DNA of 64,000 nucleotides from an uncultured Pseudomonadota bacterium (GTDB lineage: Bacteria; Myxococcota_A; Polyangia; HGW-17), in the NCBI GenBank assembly GCA_938004375.1, contig CALKWH010000278.1:5223-69222 (forward strand), read 5' to 3'. This document shows, in pieces, positions 49,251 to 57,948 of the stretch. The first letter of the stretch is position 1; every line of letters begins with the position of its first letter. The notes beneath the pieces are model-generated. The model did no database searches and was not told where the DNA came from. It saw only the letters and a program-made list of their open reading frames with translations. A program made the translations under genes and the position numbers.

Positions 49251-51374
49251 ATGGATCCCAATCTCCTCCGGTTTCTCCTGCTCCTGTTCGTCATCAACCT
49301 GGGCTTCCAGTTGGTGCGCCGCTTCCGGGAGGGTTTCGCGGCCGATCTCCCGTACAACCTGCTGCTCACCGGGGACGCCGGGCTGTGCGTCTACGCCCTG
49401 TCCTCGCCCGACCGGCTCGTCTCCCTGTGGTCCTGGCTGGCCATTGGCGTCTTCGTTGGGGCCGTCCTGATCCCGGCGATCCTTCAGTTGCTGGCCCAGG
49501 CGGCCATGGGCCGGGCGCGCTGGGAGCTCGCCCTGCGGTTGCTGGCGCTGCGACACGTGTTCGCCCCCTCGGTGGAGGTGCGGCGCCAGCTCGAGCACGT
49601 GGCGCGCCTGCGCCGCGCCCACTCGGGCAACGTGGAGGAGATTGAGCAGGAGCTTACGGCCGAGTTGGCCCGCGCCGAGGATCCCGAGGGCCGCCGCCTG
49701 CTCCAGGAGACCCACCTCGAGCTGCTCGCGTTCTCGGGGCAGTGGGAGCGCTGCCTGGCCCTGTACGAGCGCATGGTGCAGGAGGGCATGACCCGGCTCG
49801 GCCGACCCACCCTGGCCGTGGCGCTGATCCGCGCCGGCCTCGAGAGCGGCGACGCCGGTCGTGTCTGGGGGTTCTACCGCGAGTTGCAGCGGTTCGACCC
49901 GAACGATCCCACGGTCTCGTCCGCCCTGCTCTCCGCCGAGATCATGCTGCTGGCGGCTTACGGGTACGCCGATCAACTGGAGCGGGTCCTGTATCCCGCC
50001 CACCGCGCCCACCCGGTGTTTCCCGTCTCCTCCAAGCGGTACTGGCTGGGTCTGGCCCACCTGCAGGACGGCGCCACGGCCCGCGCCGAGACCTACCTCA
50101 CCTTCGGACCCGCGCTGGCGCGGGAGAACCCCATCCTGGACCGCCTGGCCCGGGAGCTGGTCCGCCGCGGCCCCGCGCGCTTCGAGGCGCCCGACGACCG
50201 CCAGCGCGCGGAGCTCGATCGCATGGCCCACCAACTGCCCGCCCGCTTCCTGCAGGTGCGCGGTCCGCGCCCCCCGGTGGCCACCGGGCTTTTCCTCGCC
50301 GGCATGCTCGGCGCCTTCGTCCTGCAGACCTGGCATGGGGCCGCGGACGATCTCTGGACCCTCTACCAGTTGGGCGCCAACTACCGTTCCCTGAGCCTGT
50401 TTCAGGAGCCCTGGCGCCTGGTGACGGCCATGTTCCTGCACGCGGGGGTGCTCCACCTGCTGCTCAACGGCCTGATGATGTTCATGTTCGGGCGCATCCT
50501 CGAGGTGCACTTCGGCTTTCTGCGCACCATGGCCGTGTTCGTCTTCTCGGGGGTGGCCGGGAACGTCGCCTCGGCCCTGTTCTACCGGCAGGGCCTGTCG
50601 GTGGGCGCCTCGAGCACGGTGTTCGGCATGATCGGCGCCGTGCTGATGATGTTCGTGGTCGCCCGGGACCTGTGGCACCCGGTGTGGCGGAAAAAGCAGA
50701 TCCACAACCTGATCTTCCTGCTGCTTCTGAACCTGATCCTGGGCTTCTCCATGTCCATGATCGACAACGCCGCGCACATCGGCGGCTTCCTCGGGGGCGC
50801 GCTGCTCGGGTGGTTCTTCCTGGTGTTCGGCTCGGCCGGCTGGCGACGGCACCTGGTGCGGGCGCTGGGCCTCGCCGCGCTCGGCCTGTTGATCTTCAGC
50901 GTCGTGCAGGTGTCCGGGCACCTGGGCACGGCCCGGATGACGCCGGTCTCCTGGCGGCAGGGCGGGCATGAGCTCACCCTGCGCGCGCCGGTCTTCTGGC
51001 AGCAGACGGTGGAGAGCCTGCAGAACCCCATCTGCCGGCTCATGCCCACGTTCTCGGTGACCCATGCCGAGCTCCCCGCCGCTGGTCTCCCCGAGGCCGA
51101 GGTGGTGGACGGGTTCCTCACCCAGTACCAGTCCCATGGCAAGCGCGACGGCCTCAAGCTCGAGTGGCGCGCGGCCGCCACGGACGCCGGCGTGGAGGTG
51201 GAGTTCTCGTTCCGGTTTCAGCAGACCCCCGGCCGCGAGCGCCTGTTCATCCGCCTCGACGGCCGCATGCTGTGGGTGCTGCGCTTCGTCTGGGACCCGG
51301 GCTGCGCGGCCTCGGTGGGCCCGTTCGTCCTGCCCGTCGCGCGCTCGTTCCACGCGCGGCGCACCGGGAGTTGA
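49251..51374 (+). CDS. Rhomboid-family serine protease with TPR-like N-terminus
   Basis: A 707-residue membrane protein. Two TM helices at the N-terminus (about 5-22 and 55-85), a helical TPR-like cytoplasmic region (about 85-335), a rhomboid core of six or seven TM helices (about 345-545) with FLHAGVLHLLLNG, the nucleophile in GASSTVFG (Ser454) and the His of DNAAHIGG (His509), then a further TM and a C-terminal beta-rich domain of about 150 residues. It cuts TM segments in the membrane. The Cys-TM-Arg tails in this window are possible substrates, by analogy with rhombosortases. Nine bases after the Cys-rich lipoprotein gene. Confidence 0.9.
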   Translation: MDPNLLRFLLLLFVINLGFQLVRRFREGFAADLPYNLLLTGDAGLCVYALSSPDRLVSLWSWLAIGVFVGAVLIPAILQLLAQAAMGRARWELALRLLALRHVFAPSVEVRRQLEHVARLRRAHSGNVEEIEQELTAELARAEDPEGRRLLQETHLELLAFSGQWERCLALYERMVQEGMTRLGRPTLAVALIRAGLESGDAGRVWGFYRELQRFDPNDPTVSSALLSAEIMLLAAYGYADQLERVLYPAHRAHPVFPVSSKRYWLGLAHLQDGATARAETYLTFGPALARENPILDRLARELVRRGPARFEAPDDRQRAELDRMAHQLPARFLQVRGPRPPVATGLFLAGMLGAFVLQTWHGAADDLWTLYQLGANYRSLSLFQEPWRLVTAMFLHAGVLHLLLNGLMMFMFGRILEVHFGFLRTMAVFVFSGVAGNVASALFYRQGLSVGASSTVFGMIGAVLMMFVVARDLWHPVWRKKQIHNLIFLLLLNLILGFSMSMIDNAAHIGGFLGGALLGWFFLVFGSAGWRRHLVRALGLAALGLLIFSVVQVSGHLGTARMTPVSWRQGGHELTLRAPVFWQQTVESLQNPICRLMPTFSVTHAELPAAGLPEAEVVDGFLTQYQSHGKRDGLKLEWRAAATDAGVEVEFSFRFQQTPGRERLFIRLDGRMLWVLRFVWDPGCAASVGPFVLPVARSFHARRTGS

Positions 51375-51388
51375 CCGAGCCGCTCACG

Positions 51389-52117
51389 CTACCAGTTGAT
51401 TTGTCGTTCCAGGGGTTCTGTGCAAAGGGTCGCCAATTGGCGGGCCAGGGCCACGGCGAGCCGCTCGCGGTGGGCGGGGTCGAGGATCCGCGGGCCCTCG
51501 GTCTCGTGGTCGAGGAAGCCGCCCTCCACCAGGAGGGCGCGGGTGCCGGTGGTCGTGATCACGTCGAAGGCGGCGGGGGCCACCTGCACCACCTTGTGTC
51601 CGGCCGCGTCCAGGCGCCACGCCAGGCGCCGGGCCAGGTTGCGTGAGCCAACGCCGAGCGCCTCGCGCTGCAGCCGCGCCAGGTAGCCGTCCACCAGCGG
51701 GGAGCCGTCCCAGGGCGGGTTCCCGTCCCCGGGAGGGGCGTCACCGCCCGGCCGCGCCGCCGGATCCCGCGCCAGGTCCCCGCGGGGGTAGTACACCTCC
51801 ACGCCGGTGCGGTTCTTCAGCGGGCTCGCATTGAAGTGGAGGGACACGAAGCACGCCGGCCGCAGCTCGCGCACCCGCTGGGCGCGGCGCCACAGGGAGA
51901 CGTACTCGTCCGTACGGCGGATCTGTTCGACCCGCACCGGGTACCCCGCGAGCGCCCTTTCCAGCCGCAGCGCCAAGTCCAGGGTGAGGGTCTTCTCCCA
52001 GGTGCCGTCGACGGCCTGTGCGCCGTAGTTGGTGCCGCCGTGACCGGCGTCGACCAGAATGGTCACGGGGGCGAACAGGTACCACAACGAGAAGAACAGA
52101 GGAGAGATGGTGAGCAT
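51389..52117 (-). CDS. N-acetylmuramoyl-L-alanine amidase (Amidase_3)
   Basis: A 242-residue protein with an N-terminal membrane anchor or signal (1-22) and an Amidase_3 zinc-hydrolase domain: VTILVDAGHGG (zinc His), the catalytic-side Glu in EKTLTL, VSLHFNAS (zinc His) and TRALLVEGGFLDH (Glu). It cuts peptide stems from glycan strands in the periplasm. The start at 52117 has AGGTG five bases ahead. An in-frame extension of 11 codons upstream is possible but lacks a site. A 14-bp palindrome overlaps the leader. Confidence 0.88.
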   Translation of the reverse strand: MLTISPLFFSLWYLFAPVTILVDAGHGGTNYGAQAVDGTWEKTLTLDLALRLERALAGYPVRVEQIRRTDEYVSLWRRAQRVRELRPACFVSLHFNASPLKNRTGVEVYYPRGDLARDPAARPGGDAPPGDGNPPWDGSPLVDGYLARLQREALGVGSRNLARRLAWRLDAAGHKVVQVAPAAFDVITTTGTRALLVEGGFLDHETEGPRILDPAHRERLAVALARQLATLCTEPLERQINW

Positions 52118-52123
52118 GTATAC

Positions 52124-52137
52124 ACCTACATGTAGGT
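52124..52137. promoter_or_regulatory. 14-bp perfect palindrome ahead of the amidase gene
   Basis: ACCTACATGTAGGT, perfectly symmetrical, lies 7-20 bases upstream of the amidase ATG and includes its likely ribosome site. It may be a repressor site or an mRNA hairpin that hides the site. No other copy was noticed. Confidence 0.3.
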
Positions 52138-52187
52138 AAACTAGCACCAATCACCCCTGACCGCAAACTTTCCATCCCCCATCCAGG

Positions 52188-52208
52188 TCGAAATCGAAAT
52201 CGAAATCG
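52188..52208. repeat. Short hexanucleotide array (TCGAAA)
   Basis: Three and a half tandem TCGAAA units between the amidase gene and the fibrinogen-like lipoprotein gene. Same unit as at 15344-15391 and 43871-43905. Confidence 0.85.
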
Positions 52209-52226
52209 CAGTCGGGATGCGAGGGA

Positions 52227-53504
52227 TTACAGATCGTCGATAGCCATGCACAGATAACTCGAGTAGGCGTAGTCGCAGTTCTGATCGTTCCAGGAGGAGA
52301 CGTCCCCGAACCCGTTGTAGTTGAACCGGAGCCAGCAGGTGGCGTCGTAGTCGCCGCTGGGCTCGTCGTCCGTGCCCTCCGTGGCCCAGAACGCACCGTC
52401 GGTCGCGAGCGAGGTGAAGCCGCAGTCCGGCCGGCTGATGGTTTCTTCACCGCCCCCGCCGATCATCTTTTTTTCGCAGCACACCTTGTAGACCGAGCCG
52501 CACCAGTTGCTCGAGCCGATGGTGGTGACCCCGTCGCGGGGGTTGTAGATGCCCAGCGGCCCCAGGAAATCGCCGGCCGTGACCGCGCCGAGGCCCAGGG
52601 CGACGTCCCGGCCCAGGGCGTACAGGGCGGCGGTGCGGGGGGTGAACAGGGACAGGCCTGCGGCCTTGCAGGAGTCGTCGTCGGTGGTCCGTCGCGTCGC
52701 GAGGCCGCCCTGGACGTAGGCGAAGGTGTAGGCAGTCCCGTTCTCGATGTGGCAGTACACCGGTACCGAGGCCAGGGCTGTGGTGATTGTATAGGCGCCG
52801 GAGACGGTGCCGGGGACCCGGGCGAGCAGGTCCTTGCAGGAGGTGACCGCGCCGCAGAAGCCGCCGTCGCAGAAGCCCGAGCGGCAGTCGGCGTGCTGGA
52901 GGCAGCCCAGCCCGTCGGCGCAGGGATCGCAGGTGAACCCGCCGCAGTCCACGTCCGTCTCGTACGCGTTGTGGGTCGAGTCCTCGCAGGTGGGGATCTG
53001 GCAGATCAGCCCGCTGCAGACTCGGCTGGCGCAGTCCGAGCGCACCAGACAGTGCTGTCCGTTGGCGCAGGAGGGGCAGTCGCCGCCGCCGCAGTTGAGG
53101 TCGGTCTCGTCGCCGTTGGTCCAGGCGTCGTCGCAGGTGGGCGCGCCGCAGATCCCGTCGGGGCGGCAGTAGGCGACCGCGCAGTCGGCGCCCTCCAGGC
53201 AATGGAGACCGTCGGCGCAGGGGGGGCAGGCGCCGCCGCAGTCCTGGTCCGTCTCGTCCTGGTTGGTGACGCCGTCGGCGCAGGATGGTTCGATTACATT
53301 GTTCGTATTGTTGATGTTATTGACGTTATTGACGTTGTTGACGTTGTTGATGTTGTTGAGATTGTTGAGATTGTTCAGGTTGTTCGCGTTGTTGACGTTT
53401 CCGGCCGGCTCCGGGAGCCCGGCGGCGTCGAACGCGCAGCCTCCGGACACGAGGACCGACATGACCAAAACCGTAGCCAGGATCAGGAAGAGGGGAGTCT
53501 TCAT
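52227..53504 (-). CDS. Asn-linker, Cys-rich lipoprotein with fibrinogen-like region
   Basis: A 425-residue lipoprotein (LVSGGC, Cys23). An (Asn-Asn-Leu/Ile/Val) repeat (about 36-70) is followed by three Cys-rich modules of one kind (C-x-D-G-x-x-N-x-D-E-T-D-x-x-C-G-G, then C-P-x-C-A-x-G-x-x-C), about 73-200, and a C-terminal domain (about 205-425) opening SCKDLLARVPGTVSGAYTI...VPVYCHIENG, which resembles the first half of fibrinogen-related or collagen-C-like domains. It is probably surface-exposed and adhesive; no enzyme motif is seen. Confidence 0.78.
   Translation of the reverse strand: MKTPLFLILATVLVMSVLVSGGCAFDAAGLPEPAGNVNNANNLNNLNNLNNINNVNNVNNVNNINNTNNVIEPSCADGVTNQDETDQDCGGACPPCADGLHCLEGADCAVAYCRPDGICGAPTCDDAWTNGDETDLNCGGGDCPSCANGQHCLVRSDCASRVCSGLICQIPTCEDSTHNAYETDVDCGGFTCDPCADGLGCLQHADCRSGFCDGGFCGAVTSCKDLLARVPGTVSGAYTITTALASVPVYCHIENGTAYTFAYVQGGLATRRTTDDDSCKAAGLSLFTPRTAALYALGRDVALGLGAVTAGDFLGPLGIYNPRDGVTTIGSSNWCGSVYKVCCEKKMIGGGGEETISRPDCGFTSLATDGAFWATEGTDDEPSGDYDATCWLRFNYNGFGDVSSWNDQNCDYAYSSYLCMAIDDL
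53298..53398 (-). repeat. 9-bp coding repeat, Asn-Asn-X linker
   Basis: About eleven 9-base units, mostly GTTGTTGAC-like on the plus strand, coding for Asn-Asn-(Leu/Ile/Val) on the minus strand. AT-rich compared with the gene around it, and in frame, so length changes would not break the protein. Confidence 0.85.
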
Positions 53505-53634
53505 CGGTACCTCATGGTTGTCCGGGCGTCGTCGGTGCACCGGAACCGGTGGTCGGTCCGACGCGCCGACAGGGAAGTATCCCAGCGCCCCGCCGGGTTG
53601 TCAATGCCGTGGAGGGCCAGGGTGCGCACCCGCA

Positions 53635-53663
53635 TTGCCTCTCGCGCGCGGATCTGTTATACG
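53635..53663 (+). promoter_or_regulatory. Sigma70-type promoter of guaA
   Basis: TTGCCT (53635-53640), 17 bases, TATACG (53658-53663), about 22 bases ahead of the ATG, with AAGGAGG between. Pattern match only. Confidence 0.5.
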
Positions 53664-53685
53664 GCACCTGCGAGAAGGAGGCCCC

Positions 53686-55488
53686 ATGACCCAGCACCGG
53701 CCCATCACCGTCATCGATCTCGGGGGACAGTACGCGCACCTGATCGCCGCCAAGTTCCGCGGCCTCGGATACCATGCCGTGATCGCCGACCCGGAGGCGC
53801 CGCTCGAGGAGCTCGCGAAGTCCAGCGGCATCGTGCTCTCCGGCAGCCCGTCGCTCTCGGCCTACGACGAGGATGGCTCGGCGGTGCGCCGCATCCTCGA
53901 TCTGCCGTTGCCGATCCTGGGCTTCTGCTTCGGGCACCAGGAGATCGCCAAGCACTACGGCGGCACGGTGGTCCACGGGCAGCCCGAGTACGGCCCGTCC
54001 ACCCTGACGATCACCCGGGAGTCCCCGATCTTCCGCGGGGTCCCCGAGAAGAGCGTGGTGTTCATGAGCCACGGCGACACCGTCACCGCGGTGGGGCAGG
54101 GCTTCCACGAGCTCGGCACCAGCGCCGCGGGTGACGGCCCCGTGCACCGGTTTGCCGCCATCGCCGACGAGGAACGCCGCCGCTGGGGCTTCCAGTACCA
54201 CCCCGAGGTGGACGACAGCGTCTACGGGCACGTCATGCTCGGCAACTTCGCCGAACTGTGCGGCTGCGAGAAGACCTGGGACGCAGCGCACATGCTCCCG
54301 GAAAAACTCGCCTCGATCCGCAGGGACGCCGCCGGGCGCGACGTGTTCCTGCTGGTCTCCGGCGGGGTGGACTCCTCGGTGGTGGCCGAGTTGCTGCTGC
54401 AGGCGCTGCCCCCCGAGCGGGTGCACATGCTCCACGTGGACACCGGCTTCATGCGCGACGAGGAGAGCGCCGAGGTCCGCCGCCTGTTCGAGGACCGCGT
54501 CGGCGCGCGTTTCCACTTCGTGGACGCCTCCGCGCGCTTCTACTCGGCCCTCGCGGGCGTCATCGCCCCCGAGGAGAAGCGCCGGATCATCGGGGAACTG
54601 TTCGTCACCGTGTGCGAGGAGGAGATGTCCCGGCTGAACCTGTCCGACGCGCTCCTGGCCCAGGGGACGATCTACCCGGACACCATCGAGAGCGGGGGCA
54701 CGCGGCGCGCCCACGTCATCAAGACCCACCACAACCGGGTGCCGCTCATCGAGGAGATGATCCGCGCCGGACGCGTGCTCGAGCCCGTGGCCGACCTCTA
54801 CAAGAAGGAGGTCCGCGACCTGGGCCGCGCCCTGGGGCTCCCCGCCGCGTGGATCGACCGCCACCCGTTCCCGGGACCGGGGCTGGCGGTGCGCGTGCTG
54901 TGCTCCGACGGGACCGCGCCTGCCGAGCTCGCCGGGGTGCAGGCCGGGGTGGACGCCACCACCTGGCCCGCCGGGACCCGCGCCGTGGTGCTGCCCCTGC
55001 GCTCGGTGGGCGTGAAGGCCGACCTGCGCTCCTACGAGCTGCCGCTGTGCCTGTCCGGCCCGCGCCCCGACGGGGACCTGGTCGCCTCGCGCCTGAAGTC
55101 GCTCTCCGGGATCAACCGCCTCGTGTGGAACCTGGGACCGGCGTCCGGGCAGGTCCGCGTCGTGCCCGGCACCTGCACCTCCGACCGCGTGCGCACCCTC
55201 CAGTTGGCCGACGCCGAGGTGACCCGCACCCTGCGCGCGCAGGGCCTCATGGAGGCCGTGTGGCAATTCCCCGTGGTGCTGCTGCCGCTCTCCTTCACCG
55301 ACGATCCCGCCGGCTGCGCAATCGTGCTGCGCCCGGTGTCCTCCGAGCGCGGCATGACCGCCCGGGTGCCCGAGCTGCCGCAGGCGTTCTTTGACGAGGT
55401 GGTGCCCCGGATCCTGGCGATCCCGCACGTCACGGCCGCGCTGCTGGACCTCTCCACCAAGCCTCCGGGCACCATCGAGTGGGAGTAG
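53686..55488 (+). CDS. guaA: GMP synthase, large form
   Basis: A 600-residue enzyme that makes GMP from XMP, ATP and glutamine. Class I glutaminase domain with Cys81 in LGFCFGHQE and His/Glu in YHPEV; PP-loop LLVSGGVDSSV; DLYKKEVRDLGRALGLP and HPFPGPGLAVRVL. The usual bacterial enzyme is about 525 residues. Here the dimer domain is enlarged (VVLPLRSVGVKADLRSYELP, GINRLVWNLGP, SKPPGTIEWE), matching the duplicated dimer region of eukaryotic GMP synthase. The ATG has AAGGAGG five bases ahead; the frame opens earlier, over the promoter. Confidence 0.95.
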   Translation: MTQHRPITVIDLGGQYAHLIAAKFRGLGYHAVIADPEAPLEELAKSSGIVLSGSPSLSAYDEDGSAVRRILDLPLPILGFCFGHQEIAKHYGGTVVHGQPEYGPSTLTITRESPIFRGVPEKSVVFMSHGDTVTAVGQGFHELGTSAAGDGPVHRFAAIADEERRRWGFQYHPEVDDSVYGHVMLGNFAELCGCEKTWDAAHMLPEKLASIRRDAAGRDVFLLVSGGVDSSVVAELLLQALPPERVHMLHVDTGFMRDEESAEVRRLFEDRVGARFHFVDASARFYSALAGVIAPEEKRRIIGELFVTVCEEEMSRLNLSDALLAQGTIYPDTIESGGTRRAHVIKTHHNRVPLIEEMIRAGRVLEPVADLYKKEVRDLGRALGLPAAWIDRHPFPGPGLAVRVLCSDGTAPAELAGVQAGVDATTWPAGTRAVVLPLRSVGVKADLRSYELPLCLSGPRPDGDLVASRLKSLSGINRLVWNLGPASGQVRVVPGTCTSDRVRTLQLADAEVTRTLRAQGLMEAVWQFPVVLLPLSFTDDPAGCAIVLRPVSSERGMTARVPELPQAFFDEVVPRILAIPHVTAALLDLSTKPPGTIEWE

Positions 55489-55489
55489 C

Positions 55490-57946
55490 ATGATCGAGCG
55501 CTGGATGACCTGGTGGACGCGGCAGGCGATCGCCCGCCCGTTCTGGTGGCTGGGCGTGTTCGCCGTCCTTCTGGCCGTGGGCCTGTTCGGCACCACCCGG
55601 CTGGGGCTGTCCACCAACCTCAACCTGCTGTTGCCCCAGGACACCGAGAGCGTGCGTGTCGCCAGGGAGGCCAGCGCCCGCGTGGGCAGTACGGACTTCC
55701 TGATCGTGGGCATCGAGGGTCCGGACCCCGAGCGCAACCGGGAGGTGGCTGACGCCCTGGTGTTCGCCATGCGCCGGGACATGCCCGAGCTCTCCGAGGT
55801 GTCGGCCCGCGTGGAGCTGGACTTCTTCAAGCGCAACGCGCTCCTGTACTTCGACCTCGACCGGCTCGAGCGGCTGCTGGCCCAGTTGAAGACCGTGGTG
55901 GGCCGCTCGCGGCTCAAGTCCATGGGCCTGCTGGTGCTGCCCGAGGGGGAGGACCCCGAGGAGAAGAAGCTCGAGGATCTGGTGCGGCGCTCCGACGTGC
56001 GCACCCGCATCCCGGGCGAGCTGCGTCAGAGCGCGGGTCAGAAGGGACCCCGGGGCCTCGAGGGCTACTTTGCCTCCCCCGACGGGACCATCCTTGCGGT
56101 CATCGCGCGGCCACAGATGCTCTCGGTGGACATGGCCACAGCCCGTCACCTGGTCTACCAGACCCAGGCCATCATCCATGAGGTGCTCTCGGACTTCCCC
56201 GCGCCGCACCCCAAGGTCGAGGTGGGCGGCGGCTACCGCAACCGCGTGGCCGAGTACGACTCGATCCTCGACGGCGTCACCTCCTCGCTTTTGATCTCGT
56301 TCTCGCTCATCGCGCTGATGGTGATCGTCTTCTTCCGCTCCTTCCGGCCGCTGCCGCTGATCTTTCTCCCGCTGATCCTGGGCATCCTGGTCACCCTGGG
56401 CCTCACCCGCGGGGTGGCCGTGGAGAAGCTCAACATCATCACCGCTTTCATCGGCGGCATCCTGCTGGGGATGGGCATCGACTTCGGCGTCCACCTGTCG
56501 GTGCGCTATTTCCACGAGCGGGCCTCGGCCCCCCTCACCGAGGCGCTCACGGTCACCATGACGGCCTCCGGGCGGGCGCTCTTGACGGCGGCCTCCACCA
56601 CGGCCGGTGCGCTGTTCCTGCTGTTCTTCTCGAACTTCCGAGGCTTCTGGGAGTTCGGGCTCATCGCGGGCACCGGTGTGCTCCTGACCATGCTGTCGTT
56701 CTTCTGCTTCTTCCCCGTGTTCGCCGCGCTGCTCGAGCGCCTGTTCACCCTGCGGCCGGGGAGGTCCTGGGACTGGCGCTTCTCCGCCCTGGGGGATCCA
56801 CACCGGGTGCCGCGACGGAGCCTGCTGGTGCTGGTCCTTTTCCTGATCCTCTCGGCGTTGTTCCTCCCCTGGGGGATCTCCCGCCTCGAGTTCGAGACGA
56901 ACTTCCGTCGGCTCTCGGGGAACCCATCCACCTCGGTGCAGTACGGCAAAGCGATGGGAGACCGGGCGTCCCCCACGGTGATGCTGTGCGACACCGCCGA
57001 GGACTGCGCGCGGCTCACCGCCCACTGGGACCGCCTGCTCCAGGGGGATCTGCACCACCCCGAGCTGCGGGACATGAACTCCCTGCACCTGTTCATCCCC
57101 GCGGATCAGGAGAAGAAACTCCCCGTCCTGGAGCAGATCCGCGAGCAGCTCACCCGCGTCGAGGACTGGGCCGACGAGGGGCTGCGCAAGAAGATCAACC
57201 ACTACCTCCAGTACGTACCCACCTCGCCCATCGGTCCCACGGATCTGCCGGAGTGGATCCGGCTGCGCTTCACCGAGAGCGGCGGTGAGCTGGGCCGCTT
57301 CCTCTACATGTACCCGAACCGGGAGACCTGGAACGCCCGGGAGGCGGCCCGGTTGAAGCGGGCCGTCGGGCGCGTGGACCTGGAGCCCCTGGGCGCCGCC
57401 CCCGGCGCCAACGCGCGCGCCGCCTCGAGTTCGTTCATCCTTGTGGACATCCTCGACGTGGTTCGCTCCGAGGGGTTGATCATCCTGTTCGCCGCCCTCG
57501 GGATGGTCTTCCTGATGCTGCTCGCGGACTTCCGCCGGTTCTCCTCGGCCCTGGTCGTCATCCTGCCGCTTCTGAGCGCCCTGGCCTGGATCGCCGCGCT
57601 GCTGCCGCTCCTGGGCCAGCGCCTGGGCCTGTACAACATGGTCGTGCTCTCCACCATCATCGGCACCGGGATCGACTCCTCGGTGTACCTGTTCCACGCC
57701 GGGCGCGAGTTCCCCGACGACCCCCGGCCGGCGTTCTTTCGCACGGGACAGGCCGTGGTCATGGCCACGCTGACCACCCTCGTGGGCTTCGCCGGCATGA
57801 TGTGGGTGCGGCACGGGGGCCTCTCGTCCATCGGGCGCTTGGCAACGCTGGGCCTTTCTGCTACCTTAGTCTGCGCTCTGATCCTGGTGCCGTCGGGCTT
57901 CTTCGTGGGCCGGTGGCTCCGGGCTTATCGAACCAAGAAGGGTTGA
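55490..57946 (+). CDS. RND-superfamily (MMPL/HpnN-like) exporter
   Basis: An 818-residue inner-membrane protein with twelve predicted TM helices in the RND pattern: TM1 (about 18-36), a large periplasmic loop, TM2-6 (about 265-430), TM7 (about 455-475), a second loop, TM8-12 (about 655-810). The repeated motif GGILLGMGIDFGVHLSVRY and its second copy IIGTGIDSSVYLFH carry the Asp used for proton coupling. Family members move hopanoids, lipids or siderophore-like cargo. It starts one base after the guaA stop, so the two may be co-transcribed. Confidence 0.88.
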   Translation: MIERWMTWWTRQAIARPFWWLGVFAVLLAVGLFGTTRLGLSTNLNLLLPQDTESVRVAREASARVGSTDFLIVGIEGPDPERNREVADALVFAMRRDMPELSEVSARVELDFFKRNALLYFDLDRLERLLAQLKTVVGRSRLKSMGLLVLPEGEDPEEKKLEDLVRRSDVRTRIPGELRQSAGQKGPRGLEGYFASPDGTILAVIARPQMLSVDMATARHLVYQTQAIIHEVLSDFPAPHPKVEVGGGYRNRVAEYDSILDGVTSSLLISFSLIALMVIVFFRSFRPLPLIFLPLILGILVTLGLTRGVAVEKLNIITAFIGGILLGMGIDFGVHLSVRYFHERASAPLTEALTVTMTASGRALLTAASTTAGALFLLFFSNFRGFWEFGLIAGTGVLLTMLSFFCFFPVFAALLERLFTLRPGRSWDWRFSALGDPHRVPRRSLLVLVLFLILSALFLPWGISRLEFETNFRRLSGNPSTSVQYGKAMGDRASPTVMLCDTAEDCARLTAHWDRLLQGDLHHPELRDMNSLHLFIPADQEKKLPVLEQIREQLTRVEDWADEGLRKKINHYLQYVPTSPIGPTDLPEWIRLRFTESGGELGRFLYMYPNRETWNAREAARLKRAVGRVDLEPLGAAPGANARAASSSFILVDILDVVRSEGLIILFAALGMVFLMLLADFRRFSSALVVILPLLSALAWIAALLPLLGQRLGLYNMVVLSTIIGTGIDSSVYLFHAGREFPDDPRPAFFRTGQAVVMATLTTLVGFAGMMWVRHGGLSSIGRLATLGLSATLVCALILVPSGFFVGRWLRAYRTKKG

Positions 57947-57948
57947 AC

